From positions 1 through 7,915 of the forward strand of contig JALHVH010000056.1 of assembly GCA_022867105.1 (NCBI GenBank): a DNA stretch of 7,915 nucleotides. The letters run 5' to 3'. The DNA is from Candidatus Aminicenantota bacterium. GTDB lineage: Bacteria; Acidobacteriota; Aminicenantia; Aminicenantales; Saccharicenantaceae. Below are positions 1 through 6,712 of the stretch, piece by piece. Each line of letters opens with the position of its first letter. Positions within the stretch are counted from its first letter, which is position 1. The notes below the pieces were generated by a model. It was given only the letters and a program-made list of their open reading frames with translations. It was not told the DNA's origin and ran no database searches. Made by a program: the position numbers and the translations under genes.

Positions 1-2
1 TC

Positions 3-737
3 CAGGAGCTCATCCCCGGGTTCATGGGGGGAAAGACCAAGAAGAGGAAGATGAAGATCAAGGAGGCCCACGAGGTCTTGTTGGAAGATGAGGAGAAACG
101 CCTGGTGGACATGGATCAGGTGTCCCGCCTGGCCATCGAAAAGGTGGAGCACTCGGGCATCATTTTTTTAGACGAGGTGGATAAGATCGCCGGCCGCGAG
201 ACGGGCCATGGACCCGAGGTCAGCCGCGAAGGGGTCCAGCGCGACCTCCTGCCCATCATCGAAGGGACGACCGTGAACACGCGCTTCGGCCTTGTCCGGA
301 CCGACCACATCCTCTTCATCGGTGCGGGGGCCTTCCACGTTTCCAGGCCGTCCGACCTCATCCCGGAGCTCCAGGGCCGGTTCCCGATCCGTGTCGAGCT
401 CACCCCCCTCAACAAGGGGGACTTCGTCCGCATCCTGACCGAGCCCGAGAACGCCCTCATCAAGCAGTATGAGGCCCTGATGGCCACGGAGGGCGTCGAA
501 GTCGAGTTCTCTCCGGAGGCCATCGACGAGATCGCCGCCATCGCGGAAAAGGTCAACGAGGACACGGAGAACATCGGCGCCCGCAGGCTTCACACGGTCA
601 TGGAGAAGGTCATGGAGGACATTTCCTTCGAGGCCCCGAACATCCAGAGGAAGAATATCCCCATCGGGAGGGAATACGTCCAGAAGCAGCTTGAGGACAT
701 CCTCAAGGACCAGGACCTGAAGCGGTTTATTTTGTGA
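3..737 (+). CDS. hslU: ATP-dependent protease ATPase subunit HslU, C-terminal part (5' end outside window)
   Basis: HslU (ClpY) is the AAA+ unfoldase that feeds substrates to the HslV peptidase in the cytoplasm. The frame is open from base 3, so the start, Walker A and the first part of the I-domain lie upstream; 244 codons remain, against about 440-460 for the full family. Visible are the end of the charged I-domain, Walker B GIIFLDEVDKI (about 156-188), the family signature SREGVQRDLLP, the segment SDLIPELQGRFPIRVEL with the presumed arginine finger in ELQGR (about 378-380), sensor 2 GARRL (576-590), and the C-terminal tail DLKRFIL (714-734), which in known HslU inserts into HslV to activate it. 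All key residues in this part look intact, so the enzyme should be functional. hslV is commonly just upstream but is not in the window. The stop TGA overlaps the start of the next gene. Identification is by recall of the E. coli sequence, with near line-by-line similarity. Confidence 0.97.
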   Translation, partial: QELIPGFMGGKTKKRKMKIKEAHEVLLEDEEKRLVDMDQVSRLAIEKVEHSGIIFLDEVDKIAGRETGHGPEVSREGVQRDLLPIIEGTTVNTRFGLVRTDHILFIGAGAFHVSRPSDLIPELQGRFPIRVELTPLNKGDFVRILTEPENALIKQYEALMATEGVEVEFSPEAIDEIAAIAEKVNEDTENIGARRLHTVMEKVMEDISFEAPNIQRKNIPIGREYVQKQLEDILKDQDLKRFIL

Positions 738-739
738 TG
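735..739 (+). promoter_or_regulatory. Stop/start overlap TGATG (translational coupling site)
   Basis: The hslU stop TGA (735-737) and the lipoprotein start ATG (737-739) share one base. No good Shine-Dalgarno sequence lies at normal spacing before this ATG, so ribosomes finishing hslU probably reinitiate here. The overlap is seen directly; coupling is inferred. Confidence 0.6.
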
Positions 740-1819
740 AAGAAACCCATCGTTTTCGTCGCGCTCCTCGCCTGCGCGCTCACGGCCGGCTGCGGCAAGA
801 AAAGCCCCCTCCTGCCGCCGCTTATCCGCACGCCGCAGAAGGTGGAGGCCGTGACCCTCTTCCAGCGCGGCGACAAGATCTTCGTGGGATGGAAGAATCC
901 TACGACCTACGTGGACGGCGCCGTCCTGGACGCCGTGGCCGAGGCCGAGATCTGGGTCCTCGAACAGCCGAAGGGCGCCACCCCCTTATTCCAGGAGGCC
1001 GAGAAAGACTTTTTAGCTAAGTCCCAGCTGGCGGCCGTCATCGAGAGGGAACAGCTCACGACCTACCGGAGGGAAAAGGACTCTGACGCCGCGGGCTTTT
1101 CCTATCCGTACTCGCTGGCCGGCAAGAAGATCGGGACTTCGAAGTTCATCTTCGCCGTCCGCGTGAAAGACCGGAGGTCCCACGAATCCGCGTTCTCGGC
1201 TACCGCCGAAATCGAGCCGCAGGCGGGCCCTCTTCCGCCTCAGGGCTTCGATCTCCGCTCCGCCGAGGACAAGGTCGTCCTTGCTTGGCAGGCGCCTGCC
1301 GCGAACGTCGACATGTCCACGCCCCCGCGTGTCGTCGGCTACAACATCTACCGGGAGTCCAAGGACGGTCCGGCCAAACGCCTCAACTCGAGCCTGGTCG
1401 TGGAGCTCAAGTATGAGGACGGCGAATTCGAGTACGGCCTTCCGCTTCGATATTTCGTCAGGTCGTCGGCCACCGAGACGCCTCCCTTTCTGGAGAGCGA
1501 CGATTCCGAGCACCGGGAGATCCTCCCCAAGGATGTTTTTCCACCGGCCGCGCCCGCTGGCCTGGTGCCCGTGACCGGCAGCGGATTCATCGCTTTGAGC
1601 TGGGAGGCGAATCGGGAAAAGGACTTTGCCGGCTACAAGGTTTGGCGCAGGGTGGAAGGGGAGGCCGAAGACGAGCTGCTGACCCCTCAGCTTCTCATCG
1701 AGAACGCTTACACGGATGCCGCGGTTGAAAAGGGCCGGCGTTATCGGTATGCTATTAGCTCCGTGGACAGGAACGGGAACGAAAGCCCGAAAACGGAGGC
1801 CGTGGCCGACAGCCTATAG
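737..1819 (+). CDS. Lipoprotein with fibronectin type III-like modules
   Basis: This is a predicted lipoprotein of 360 residues with no enzymatic motif that I recognise. The N-terminus MKK is followed by a hydrophobic stretch and a lipobox LTAGC, with Cys19 as the lipidation site. Residue +2 is Gly rather than Asp, so outer-membrane sorting is expected. The sequence just after the Cys (GKKSPLLPPLIRTP) is basic, then proline rich. The rest looks like about three beta-sandwich FN3-type modules, roughly residues 33-160, 166-265 and 269-360. Typical FN3 pieces are VVLAWQAP, GYNIYRES, IALSWEAN, GYKVWRR and RYRYAISSVDRNGNES. The ATG at 737 shares its A with the hslU stop (TGATG), which suggests translational coupling. 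An in-frame GTG at 734 would add one residue and is the alternative start. I see no clear Shine-Dalgarno sequence, consistent with coupling. A binding or scaffold role at the cell envelope is inferred; the partner is unknown. Confidence 0.85.
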   Translation: MKKPIVFVALLACALTAGCGKKSPLLPPLIRTPQKVEAVTLFQRGDKIFVGWKNPTTYVDGAVLDAVAEAEIWVLEQPKGATPLFQEAEKDFLAKSQLAAVIEREQLTTYRREKDSDAAGFSYPYSLAGKKIGTSKFIFAVRVKDRRSHESAFSATAEIEPQAGPLPPQGFDLRSAEDKVVLAWQAPAANVDMSTPPRVVGYNIYRESKDGPAKRLNSSLVVELKYEDGEFEYGLPLRYFVRSSATETPPFLESDDSEHREILPKDVFPPAAPAGLVPVTGSGFIALSWEANREKDFAGYKVWRRVEGEAEDELLTPQLLIENAYTDAAVEKGRRYRYAISSVDRNGNESPKTEAVADSL

Positions 1820-1830
1820 GACGCGCCTCG

Positions 1831-2598
1831 ATGAAGATCTATCGGTTTCGCTACAGAAAGAAGATCCTTTACGGGGTCCTCAAGGAGGAGTTCCTCTTTC
1901 CCATAAAAGGGTCCGTGTTCGGGGATTTCAGGATCGAGGACAGCCCCGTGCCCATAAGCGAGGTGTTCATCCTTCCTCCCGTCGAGCCCACCAAGATCGT
2001 CGCCGTGGGCGCGAATTACAGGGACCACGCGCAGGAAATGGGAAGGCCCCTCCCGGAAGTGCCGTTGCTCTTCCTCAAGCCCTCATCTGCCGTGATCGGG
2101 GCCCGGGACATCATCGCCTATCCCGAGATGTCGAAGCAGGTGGATTATGAGGGGGAACTGGCCGTCGTCATCAAGAAAAAGGCACGCCAGCTGGCCGATG
2201 ACGACCCGGTGGAGGAGCACATCCTGGGCTACACGTGTTTCAACGATATTACGGCCCGGGACCTCCAGGCCAGGGACGTCCAGTTCACACGGGCCAAGTC
2301 CTTCGACACCTTCGCCGCCTGCGGGCCGTGCATCGACACGGACGTCGATCCGTCCGCGCTCCAAGTCAAAACCTTCCTGAACGGGAAGTTGAGACAATCC
2401 GGGAATACGAGGAACCTCATCTTCACCGTCCCGTTCCTTGTCCGGTTCATCTCGAGGATCATGACGCTTTTCCCAGGTGATATCATCTCCACGGGAACCC
2501 CGGCCGGTGTCGGGCCCATGCAGCCCGGCGATAGGGTGGACGTCCAGATCGAGGGTATCGGAACGCTCTCGAACCAGGTCATGAGAAAAACGGAATGA
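1831..2598 (+). CDS. Fumarylacetoacetate hydrolase (FAH) family protein
   Basis: This is a 255-residue member of the FAH superfamily, metal-dependent cytoplasmic enzymes that hydrolyse, decarboxylate or isomerise beta-keto/acylpyruvate-type substrates. An N-terminal region of about 50 residues (MKIYRFRYR...) resembles the small domain found ahead of the catalytic fold in Rv2993c-like members. The catalytic domain follows from about residue 54: KIVAVGANYRDHAQEM, LFLKPSSAVIG, the metal ligands in DYEGELAVVI (Glu107 and Glu109), NDITARDLQ (Asp139), the active-site Lys in KSFDTFAACGP (Lys156), and the C-terminal signature STGTPAGVGPMQPGD (220-234). All expected ligands are present. The ATG is preceded by AGGA at 1818-1821 with 9-base spacing. 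The gene follows the lipoprotein by 11 bases and precedes transaldolase by 18. The true substrate cannot be read from sequence: acylpyruvase, oxaloacetate decarboxylase or a 2-hydroxyhepta-2,4-diene-1,7-dioate isomerase-like role are all possible. No aromatic-degradation genes accompany it. Confidence 0.93.
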   Translation: MKIYRFRYRKKILYGVLKEEFLFPIKGSVFGDFRIEDSPVPISEVFILPPVEPTKIVAVGANYRDHAQEMGRPLPEVPLLFLKPSSAVIGARDIIAYPEMSKQVDYEGELAVVIKKKARQLADDDPVEEHILGYTCFNDITARDLQARDVQFTRAKSFDTFAACGPCIDTDVDPSALQVKTFLNGKLRQSGNTRNLIFTVPFLVRFISRIMTLFPGDIISTGTPAGVGPMQPGDRVDVQIEGIGTLSNQVMRKTE

Positions 2599-2603
2599 AA
2601 GAC

Positions 2604-2609
2604 GAGGAG
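2604..2609 (+). promoter_or_regulatory. Strong ribosome binding site of the transaldolase gene
   Basis: GAGGAG lies 7 bases before the ATG at 2617, in the 18-base gap after the FAH-family stop. It is the best Shine-Dalgarno match in the window and fixes the transaldolase start. It suggests this gene is translated more strongly than its neighbours. Confidence 0.75.
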
Positions 2610-2616
2610 AAAGGCC

Positions 2617-3261
2617 ATGAAGTTCTTCCTGGACACCGCGAACCTTGATGAGATCCGTGAGATCGCCGGATGGGGCGTCGTGGACGGCGTGACGACCAAC
2701 CCGTCCCTGTGCTCCAAAGAGAGCATGAAGTTCGAGGACCTCATCCGGGAGATCTGCCGGACCGTCCCGGGCCCCGTGAGCGTGGAGTGTGTTTCCACCG
2801 CGGCCGAGGAGATCGTCAAAGAGGCTCGCGAGCTGGCGGCGATCGCGCCCAACGTCGTTATCAAGATTCCGGTCTGCGTCGAAGGTCTCAAGGCGACCAA
2901 GGTTCTTTCGGGCGAGGGGATCAAGGTCAACATGACCCTTGTCTTCTCGGCCGGCCAGGCCCTCCTTGCGGCCAAGGCGGGGGCCAGGTATGTCAGCCCG
3001 TTCATCGGAAGGCTGGACGATATCTCCCAGGAGGGCATGGGGCTCATCGAGGAGATCGTGACCTTGTTCGATAACTGCGGCCTGGAAACCGAGGTCATCG
3101 TGGCCAGCATCCGCCATCCCAGGCACGTCATCGAGGCCGGCCTCCTCGGCGCCGACATCGCTACGATCCCCGCCGCCGTCCTGAAGAAGATGGTCAAGCA
3201 CCCGCTGACCGACGCCGGTGTCGAGAAGTTCCTGAAAGACTGGGCCAAGGTCAAGAAATAA
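2617..3261 (+). CDS. tal: Transaldolase, short TalC/Fsa-type
   Basis: This is a 214-residue class I aldolase-type TIM barrel of the small transaldolase/fructose-6-phosphate aldolase subfamily (usual length 210-225). Transaldolase moves a dihydroxyacetone unit between sugar phosphates in the non-oxidative pentose phosphate pathway, in the cytoplasm. Key residues are Asp6 in FLDTANLDEI, Asn28 in GVTTNPSL, the Schiff-base Lys83 in VVIKIPV, Asn105 and Thr107 in KVNMTLVFS, SPFIGRLDD (127-135) and ASIRHPRHV (163-171). Glu57 (SVECVS) and Phe129 occupy positions where E. coli fructose-6-phosphate aldolase has Gln and Tyr. Glu and Phe are the transaldolase-type choice, and the protein closely resembles Bacillus TalC as I recall it, so transaldolase rather than free aldolase activity is expected. 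The start is supported by GAGGAG 7 bases upstream. It sits between the FAH-family gene and tamB, with no obvious pathway link to either. Confidence 0.95.
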   Translation: MKFFLDTANLDEIREIAGWGVVDGVTTNPSLCSKESMKFEDLIREICRTVPGPVSVECVSTAAEEIVKEARELAAIAPNVVIKIPVCVEGLKATKVLSGEGIKVNMTLVFSAGQALLAAKAGARYVSPFIGRLDDISQEGMGLIEEIVTLFDNCGLETEVIVASIRHPRHVIEAGLLGADIATIPAAVLKKMVKHPLTDAGVEKFLKDWAKVKK

Positions 3262-3285
3262 GGGAGCCTGCCATTTCGGTCATCA

Positions 3286-3300
3286 GCCTTTTCCCAAGGC
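3286..3300 (+). other. Small hairpin in the gap before tamB
   Basis: GCCTT (3286-3290) and AAGGC (3296-3300) can pair across a 5-base loop. The hairpin sits two bases before a Shine-Dalgarno-like AGAGGA. No T-run follows, so it does not look like an intrinsic terminator. A 5-base-pair stem can occur by chance in GC-rich DNA; any regulatory role is speculative. Confidence 0.25.
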
Positions 3301-3302
3301 CC

Positions 3303-3308
3303 AGAGGA
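3303..3308 (+). promoter_or_regulatory. Candidate ribosome binding site for tamB (would favour a CTG start at 3314)
   Basis: AGAGGA is the only good Shine-Dalgarno match in the 70-base gap. It lies 5 bases before an in-frame CTG at 3314 and 23 bases before the TTG at 3332. Its position fits CTG initiation better than TTG, which has only an AAGGG one base away. See the tamB entry for what this means for the N-terminus. Confidence 0.4.
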
Positions 3309-3331
3309 AGATCCTGAAGAAATTCAAGGGC

Positions 3332-6300
3332 TTGATCGTATTTTTCCTGGTCATGGCCCTGCTTTTCGGCGCCCTCGTCATCGGCAAGAAAATCTTCCTC
3401 CGCCAGGCCAGGGCGAAGCTCGACTCGATCATCACCTACGCCCGTTTGCGCCTCTCCTCCCTCCCGCCGGCCCTGGTCCTGGAGGACGTCCGGACCGTCG
3501 CCGCCCCGCCGCTCTTCTCTGCCCGGAAAGTGACCGTCCGGATCTCCACCATGTCCCTTTTGCGCAGGGAGAAGCCCCTCACCGTCATCATCGAAGGGCC
3601 GGTCCTGCAGATATCGGAAGGGGCGGGCGGGGCGAAGGGAAAGTCCAGGTCCTTCTGGCCGCTCCCTTTCCCGATCGAGAAGGGCCTGGTCCTAGACGGT
3701 GAGGTCCTTTTTCGGCTGACGGCGGGTTCCATCCATTCCCGCAAGGTGAAAGCCCTCTTTACCCAGGAGGGCGACAGGTTCTCCTTCCAAGCGGAGGCGG
3801 GTGAGTATGCCTTCACTCCGGCCGCTTCAGGGGTCAAGTTCGGCGGCAGGGCCTCGGTTGCGGTCTCCGGAAAGGGGCGAGAGGTTTCCATCCGCAGGCT
3901 GGTCGTGGAGGGGGCCGGGTTCGTCATCAAAGCCGATGGGAAGCTGCGCAATCCGGCTCGGCCCGTTCTGGAACTCAATACCATCTTCAACATCGAGGCC
4001 GGCCACATCACCCGCCTCCTGAACATTCCTTTCGACTGGGAAGGCCGGACGGAAGGCCGCGGCCGACTGGAGACGAAAGGCGGCGAACTTTTCTTCGACG
4101 CGGACTTTTCCAGCCGGGCTGTCACGATGAACACGGTGCCCCTGGGCGAGATGACGGGTCGGGTCGCGGTTCGGGGCAAGGCCGGGGGCGAAGTGGAACT
4201 CAGCCTCCAAAAGAGATATGCGCCCGCGGAGTCCGTGCTCATCCGATTCGGCCGGGGGAGGGTCGACGGGCAGGTCCGCGGGGTCCTCCTCGACCCGATC
4301 TTGAGCTATTACAAGGTTCCCTGGCCCGTCCGGTCTCCTGTCTGGGGGAATTTCGTTATCGAGAACAACCGGCTCACGTCCGATGGGGAGTTCAGGGATG
4401 GGTTGGAGGCGCCCGAGCCCCCCAGGTACCCGTTCCGGGGGGCGGTGCGGTTCGAAATGGACCTCCAAGCCAAAGATCTCACTTTCTCGTCCGCCGACCT
4501 GGACTCCAGCTTCGGCAGGGTCGAAGTCCGGGGGGGCGTCAGGATCGGCCGGGACATGGACCTGGCGATCCGCGGAGAGATCAAGGACGTCAGGCAGGCC
4601 AGGGCCTTCACCTCGCTCATCCTGAACCGCGCCTTCGAGTTCCCGGAGATCCGGGGCATGGGGACCGCCGACATCAGGATCGCCGGGGACTACGATCAGC
4701 CGCGCGTCACGGCCGGGTTCTCCTGCGCGCCCGCGGGATTCGCCAAGTTCAATGCGGCCGCCGTCGAGGGGACGCTCGAGATCCTGAGGAGAAATGTCCT
4801 CGGGACGTTCCGTGTCGACGACGCGAACATGAAAGGGGAGATCGATCTGGCCGTTGAAGGAAGCCGGGTCGAGGCCGGCTTCAAGCTGGCCGACGGAGCG
4901 GTCGAAAAGATCCTTCCGCCTCTCGATATCCTCCTGCCGTTGGCGGGAAGGGCCAGGGGAGTGTTCAAACTCGTCCAGGACGGCGGGGACCTCCAGTTCA
5001 AGGGAGATTTCTCGAGCCCTGAGCTCCGGGTCCTCGGCCAACCGGCCGCGAACGTCAGGGGCGGCCTGGCGTGGAAGGACGGGGCCGTGCATCTCAGCGG
5101 CCTCAGTTTCACGCTCTTCAACGGGATGGTCGGCGGGGATTTCTCCTTAAGGCCGGTCGGCGGCGACTTCGATATCGATCTTACCGGGAAGGGCCTGGAC
5201 CTTGCCGTCATAGCGCCCGGGCTGAACGGAAAGCTCAACCTTGACCTGGGAGGCAAAGGCGTTTTCGGCAAGGACCGGCCGACGGGCAAGTTCGAGGTCC
5301 TGGACCTTCTGGTTTCGCCCTTTCAGAAGACCGAGGCCAGGGGAGATTGGGCCTTGGGCTATCTGGAGGACAGGATCGATCTGGACGTCCGCGGAGGCTT
5401 CCTGCCCGGGTTGAACGAATTCCAGATGCTCTTCAAACTTCCCCTCTACCAGGACTCGATCTCGGCGGACTTCAAGGGGGGCTTCAACAACCTCGATCTT
5501 CTCATGCCTTGGAAAGGGGCGAAGGGCCGTCTCAATTACCTGGGGGAGATCCGCGGCCTGCGGACGGCTCCCCGGTTCAACGGGGCCGCGGACCTCCAGG
5601 GGTCTCTCATTCCTCTGCCCGGGTTCGCCCACGCCCTGAACGATTACACCGGGTTGGCGTTCATCCAGGACGGCAAGATTTCCTTGCGCTCGTTCCAGGG
5701 AAAGCTGGGGGATGGGGACGTCCGGGGCGGCGGGGAGGTCGGCATCGGCAGGAAGGGCGTCGAATCCATCGACGTCCGGGTGGAGGGGAAGAGTATGGTC
5801 CTCTCGCCCTTCGAACGGACGCGGGCGCTGACGGACGGTTGGGTCCGGCTGACGAAGGACAGCCGGAGCTTCATTTTGGACGGGGAGCTATCCATTTCCC
5901 GGCTGTCCTGGCGCCGGGAGATCTATGAAAAGTTCGGATTCGCCTCGACACCTTATTATCAAATCCGGAGGGAAAAGGGTTTCTTCGACGATCTGTCCCT
6001 GAATCTGAGGCTCCGGGCGGCCGAAAACGCCTGGATGGAGAACTCCCTCGGCAGGATCAACGGACGGCTTGACCTCACCATCTCGGGGAACATCCACTCG
6101 CCGCTCATCCTTGGCGACATTGAGGCCCTGGGCGGCGAGGTCGACTTTCAGGACAGGAAGTTCAAGGTTGTGCGCGGCCGCCTGAGCTTCTTCAATCCGG
6201 CCTCGGTCGAGCCGTACTTAGATTTTCTGGGGGAGACCTACGTCAAGGATTATCGGGTCACCTTCTCTCTGAATGGGCTCGTCAACAGCCTGAGGCCGGG

Positions 6301-6712
6301 GTTCAGCTCTTCGCCGCCGCTGCCTCCCGAGGACGTCCTGGCCCTTCTGGCCCTGGGCGAGGCCTTCCGGCGGTCCTACTCCTACGACACGAGCACCCGA
6401 CTCAGCACCGCCTCTCTGCTTTCCTTCCAGATCGCGGAGCAGGCCCAGAAGAGGGCCGAAGGGTTGTTCAGCCTGGCCCGGTTCAGGGTCGATCCTTTTG
6501 TCCTGGGCTCTTCGGCCGAAATGGCGGCCAGGCTTACGGTCGGAAGGCAGATCTCCCGAAACCTGTCGATCCTGTACTCCACCAACCTGACGACCCAAAG
6601 GGAGGAGATCGTCCGGATGGAGTGGGACCTGAGCAACGATTTTTCCCTTGTGGGTATGAGAAATGAACTGGGACGGATCAGCTTCGATGTCAAGATTCGG
6701 AAAAGGTTCTGA
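3332..6712 (+). CDS. tamB: TamB-like translocation/assembly module protein (DUF490 family)
   Basis: TamB proteins are inner-membrane-anchored, periplasm-spanning beta-rich proteins of the AsmA-like/bridge-protein group. They work with an Omp85 partner in outer-membrane protein assembly and have been linked to phospholipid transport. This copy has 1126 residues from TTG (E. coli TamB about 1260). Residues 2-18 form a membrane anchor (IVFFLVMALLFGALVIG) followed by KK. An AsmA-like N-terminal region comes next, then about 850 residues of repetitive beta-strand sequence rich in Gly, Asp and aliphatics. The conserved C-terminal TamB domain covers roughly residues 800-1126. It includes GGEVDFQDRKFKVVRGRLSF (from about 934), the hallmark SSPPLPPEDVLALLALGEAF (about 993-1012), and a terminal strand ending KIRKRF. 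No ATG start exists before the anchor: the first in-frame ATG (3353) would cut it. TTG 3332 is listed. An in-frame CTG at 3314 has a better ribosome site and would add LKKFKG, giving the positive N-terminal charges expected of a signal anchor. The gene end overlaps the next gene by 26 bases. Confidence 0.93.
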   Translation: MIVFFLVMALLFGALVIGKKIFLRQARAKLDSIITYARLRLSSLPPALVLEDVRTVAAPPLFSARKVTVRISTMSLLRREKPLTVIIEGPVLQISEGAGGAKGKSRSFWPLPFPIEKGLVLDGEVLFRLTAGSIHSRKVKALFTQEGDRFSFQAEAGEYAFTPAASGVKFGGRASVAVSGKGREVSIRRLVVEGAGFVIKADGKLRNPARPVLELNTIFNIEAGHITRLLNIPFDWEGRTEGRGRLETKGGELFFDADFSSRAVTMNTVPLGEMTGRVAVRGKAGGEVELSLQKRYAPAESVLIRFGRGRVDGQVRGVLLDPILSYYKVPWPVRSPVWGNFVIENNRLTSDGEFRDGLEAPEPPRYPFRGAVRFEMDLQAKDLTFSSADLDSSFGRVEVRGGVRIGRDMDLAIRGEIKDVRQARAFTSLILNRAFEFPEIRGMGTADIRIAGDYDQPRVTAGFSCAPAGFAKFNAAAVEGTLEILRRNVLGTFRVDDANMKGEIDLAVEGSRVEAGFKLADGAVEKILPPLDILLPLAGRARGVFKLVQDGGDLQFKGDFSSPELRVLGQPAANVRGGLAWKDGAVHLSGLSFTLFNGMVGGDFSLRPVGGDFDIDLTGKGLDLAVIAPGLNGKLNLDLGGKGVFGKDRPTGKFEVLDLLVSPFQKTEARGDWALGYLEDRIDLDVRGGFLPGLNEFQMLFKLPLYQDSISADFKGGFNNLDLLMPWKGAKGRLNYLGEIRGLRTAPRFNGAADLQGSLIPLPGFAHALNDYTGLAFIQDGKISLRSFQGKLGDGDVRGGGEVGIGRKGVESIDVRVEGKSMVLSPFERTRALTDGWVRLTKDSRSFILDGELSISRLSWRREIYEKFGFASTPYYQIRREKGFFDDLSLNLRLRAAENAWMENSLGRINGRLDLTISGNIHSPLILGDIEALGGEVDFQDRKFKVVRGRLSFFNPASVEPYLDFLGETYVKDYRVTFSLNGLVNSLRPGFSSSPPLPPEDVLALLALGEAFRRSYSYDTSTRLSTASLLSFQIAEQAQKRAEGLFSLARFRVDPFVLGSSAEMAARLTVGRQISRNLSILYSTNLTTQREEIVRMEWDLSNDFSLVGMRNELGRISFDVKIRKRF

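Noticed and set aside
2083..3254. Long minus-strand open frames (372 and 341 codons) opposite the FAH-family and transaldolase genes
   Set aside because: Both plus-strand genes have full family motifs and ribosome sites. The antisense translations are rich in Asp, Arg, Gly or Ser without domain motifs, as expected from GC-rich codons read backwards.
3286..3300. Intrinsic terminator between transaldolase and tamB
   Set aside because: The stem is only 5 base pairs and no T-run follows, so I do not call a terminator or an operon break here.
4383..4625. Small plus-strand open frames inside tamB (such as 4383-4625 and 5347-5928)
   Set aside because: They lie in alternative frames of a continuous coding sequence, with Ser/Arg/Gly-rich compositions typical of frame-shifted GC-rich DNA.
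3827..5092. Minus-strand open frame of 421 codons opposite tamB
   Set aside because: It is Pro/Arg/Asp/Glu rich with no recognisable fold, and it lies opposite a well-supported tamB frame. It is a GC-bias shadow.
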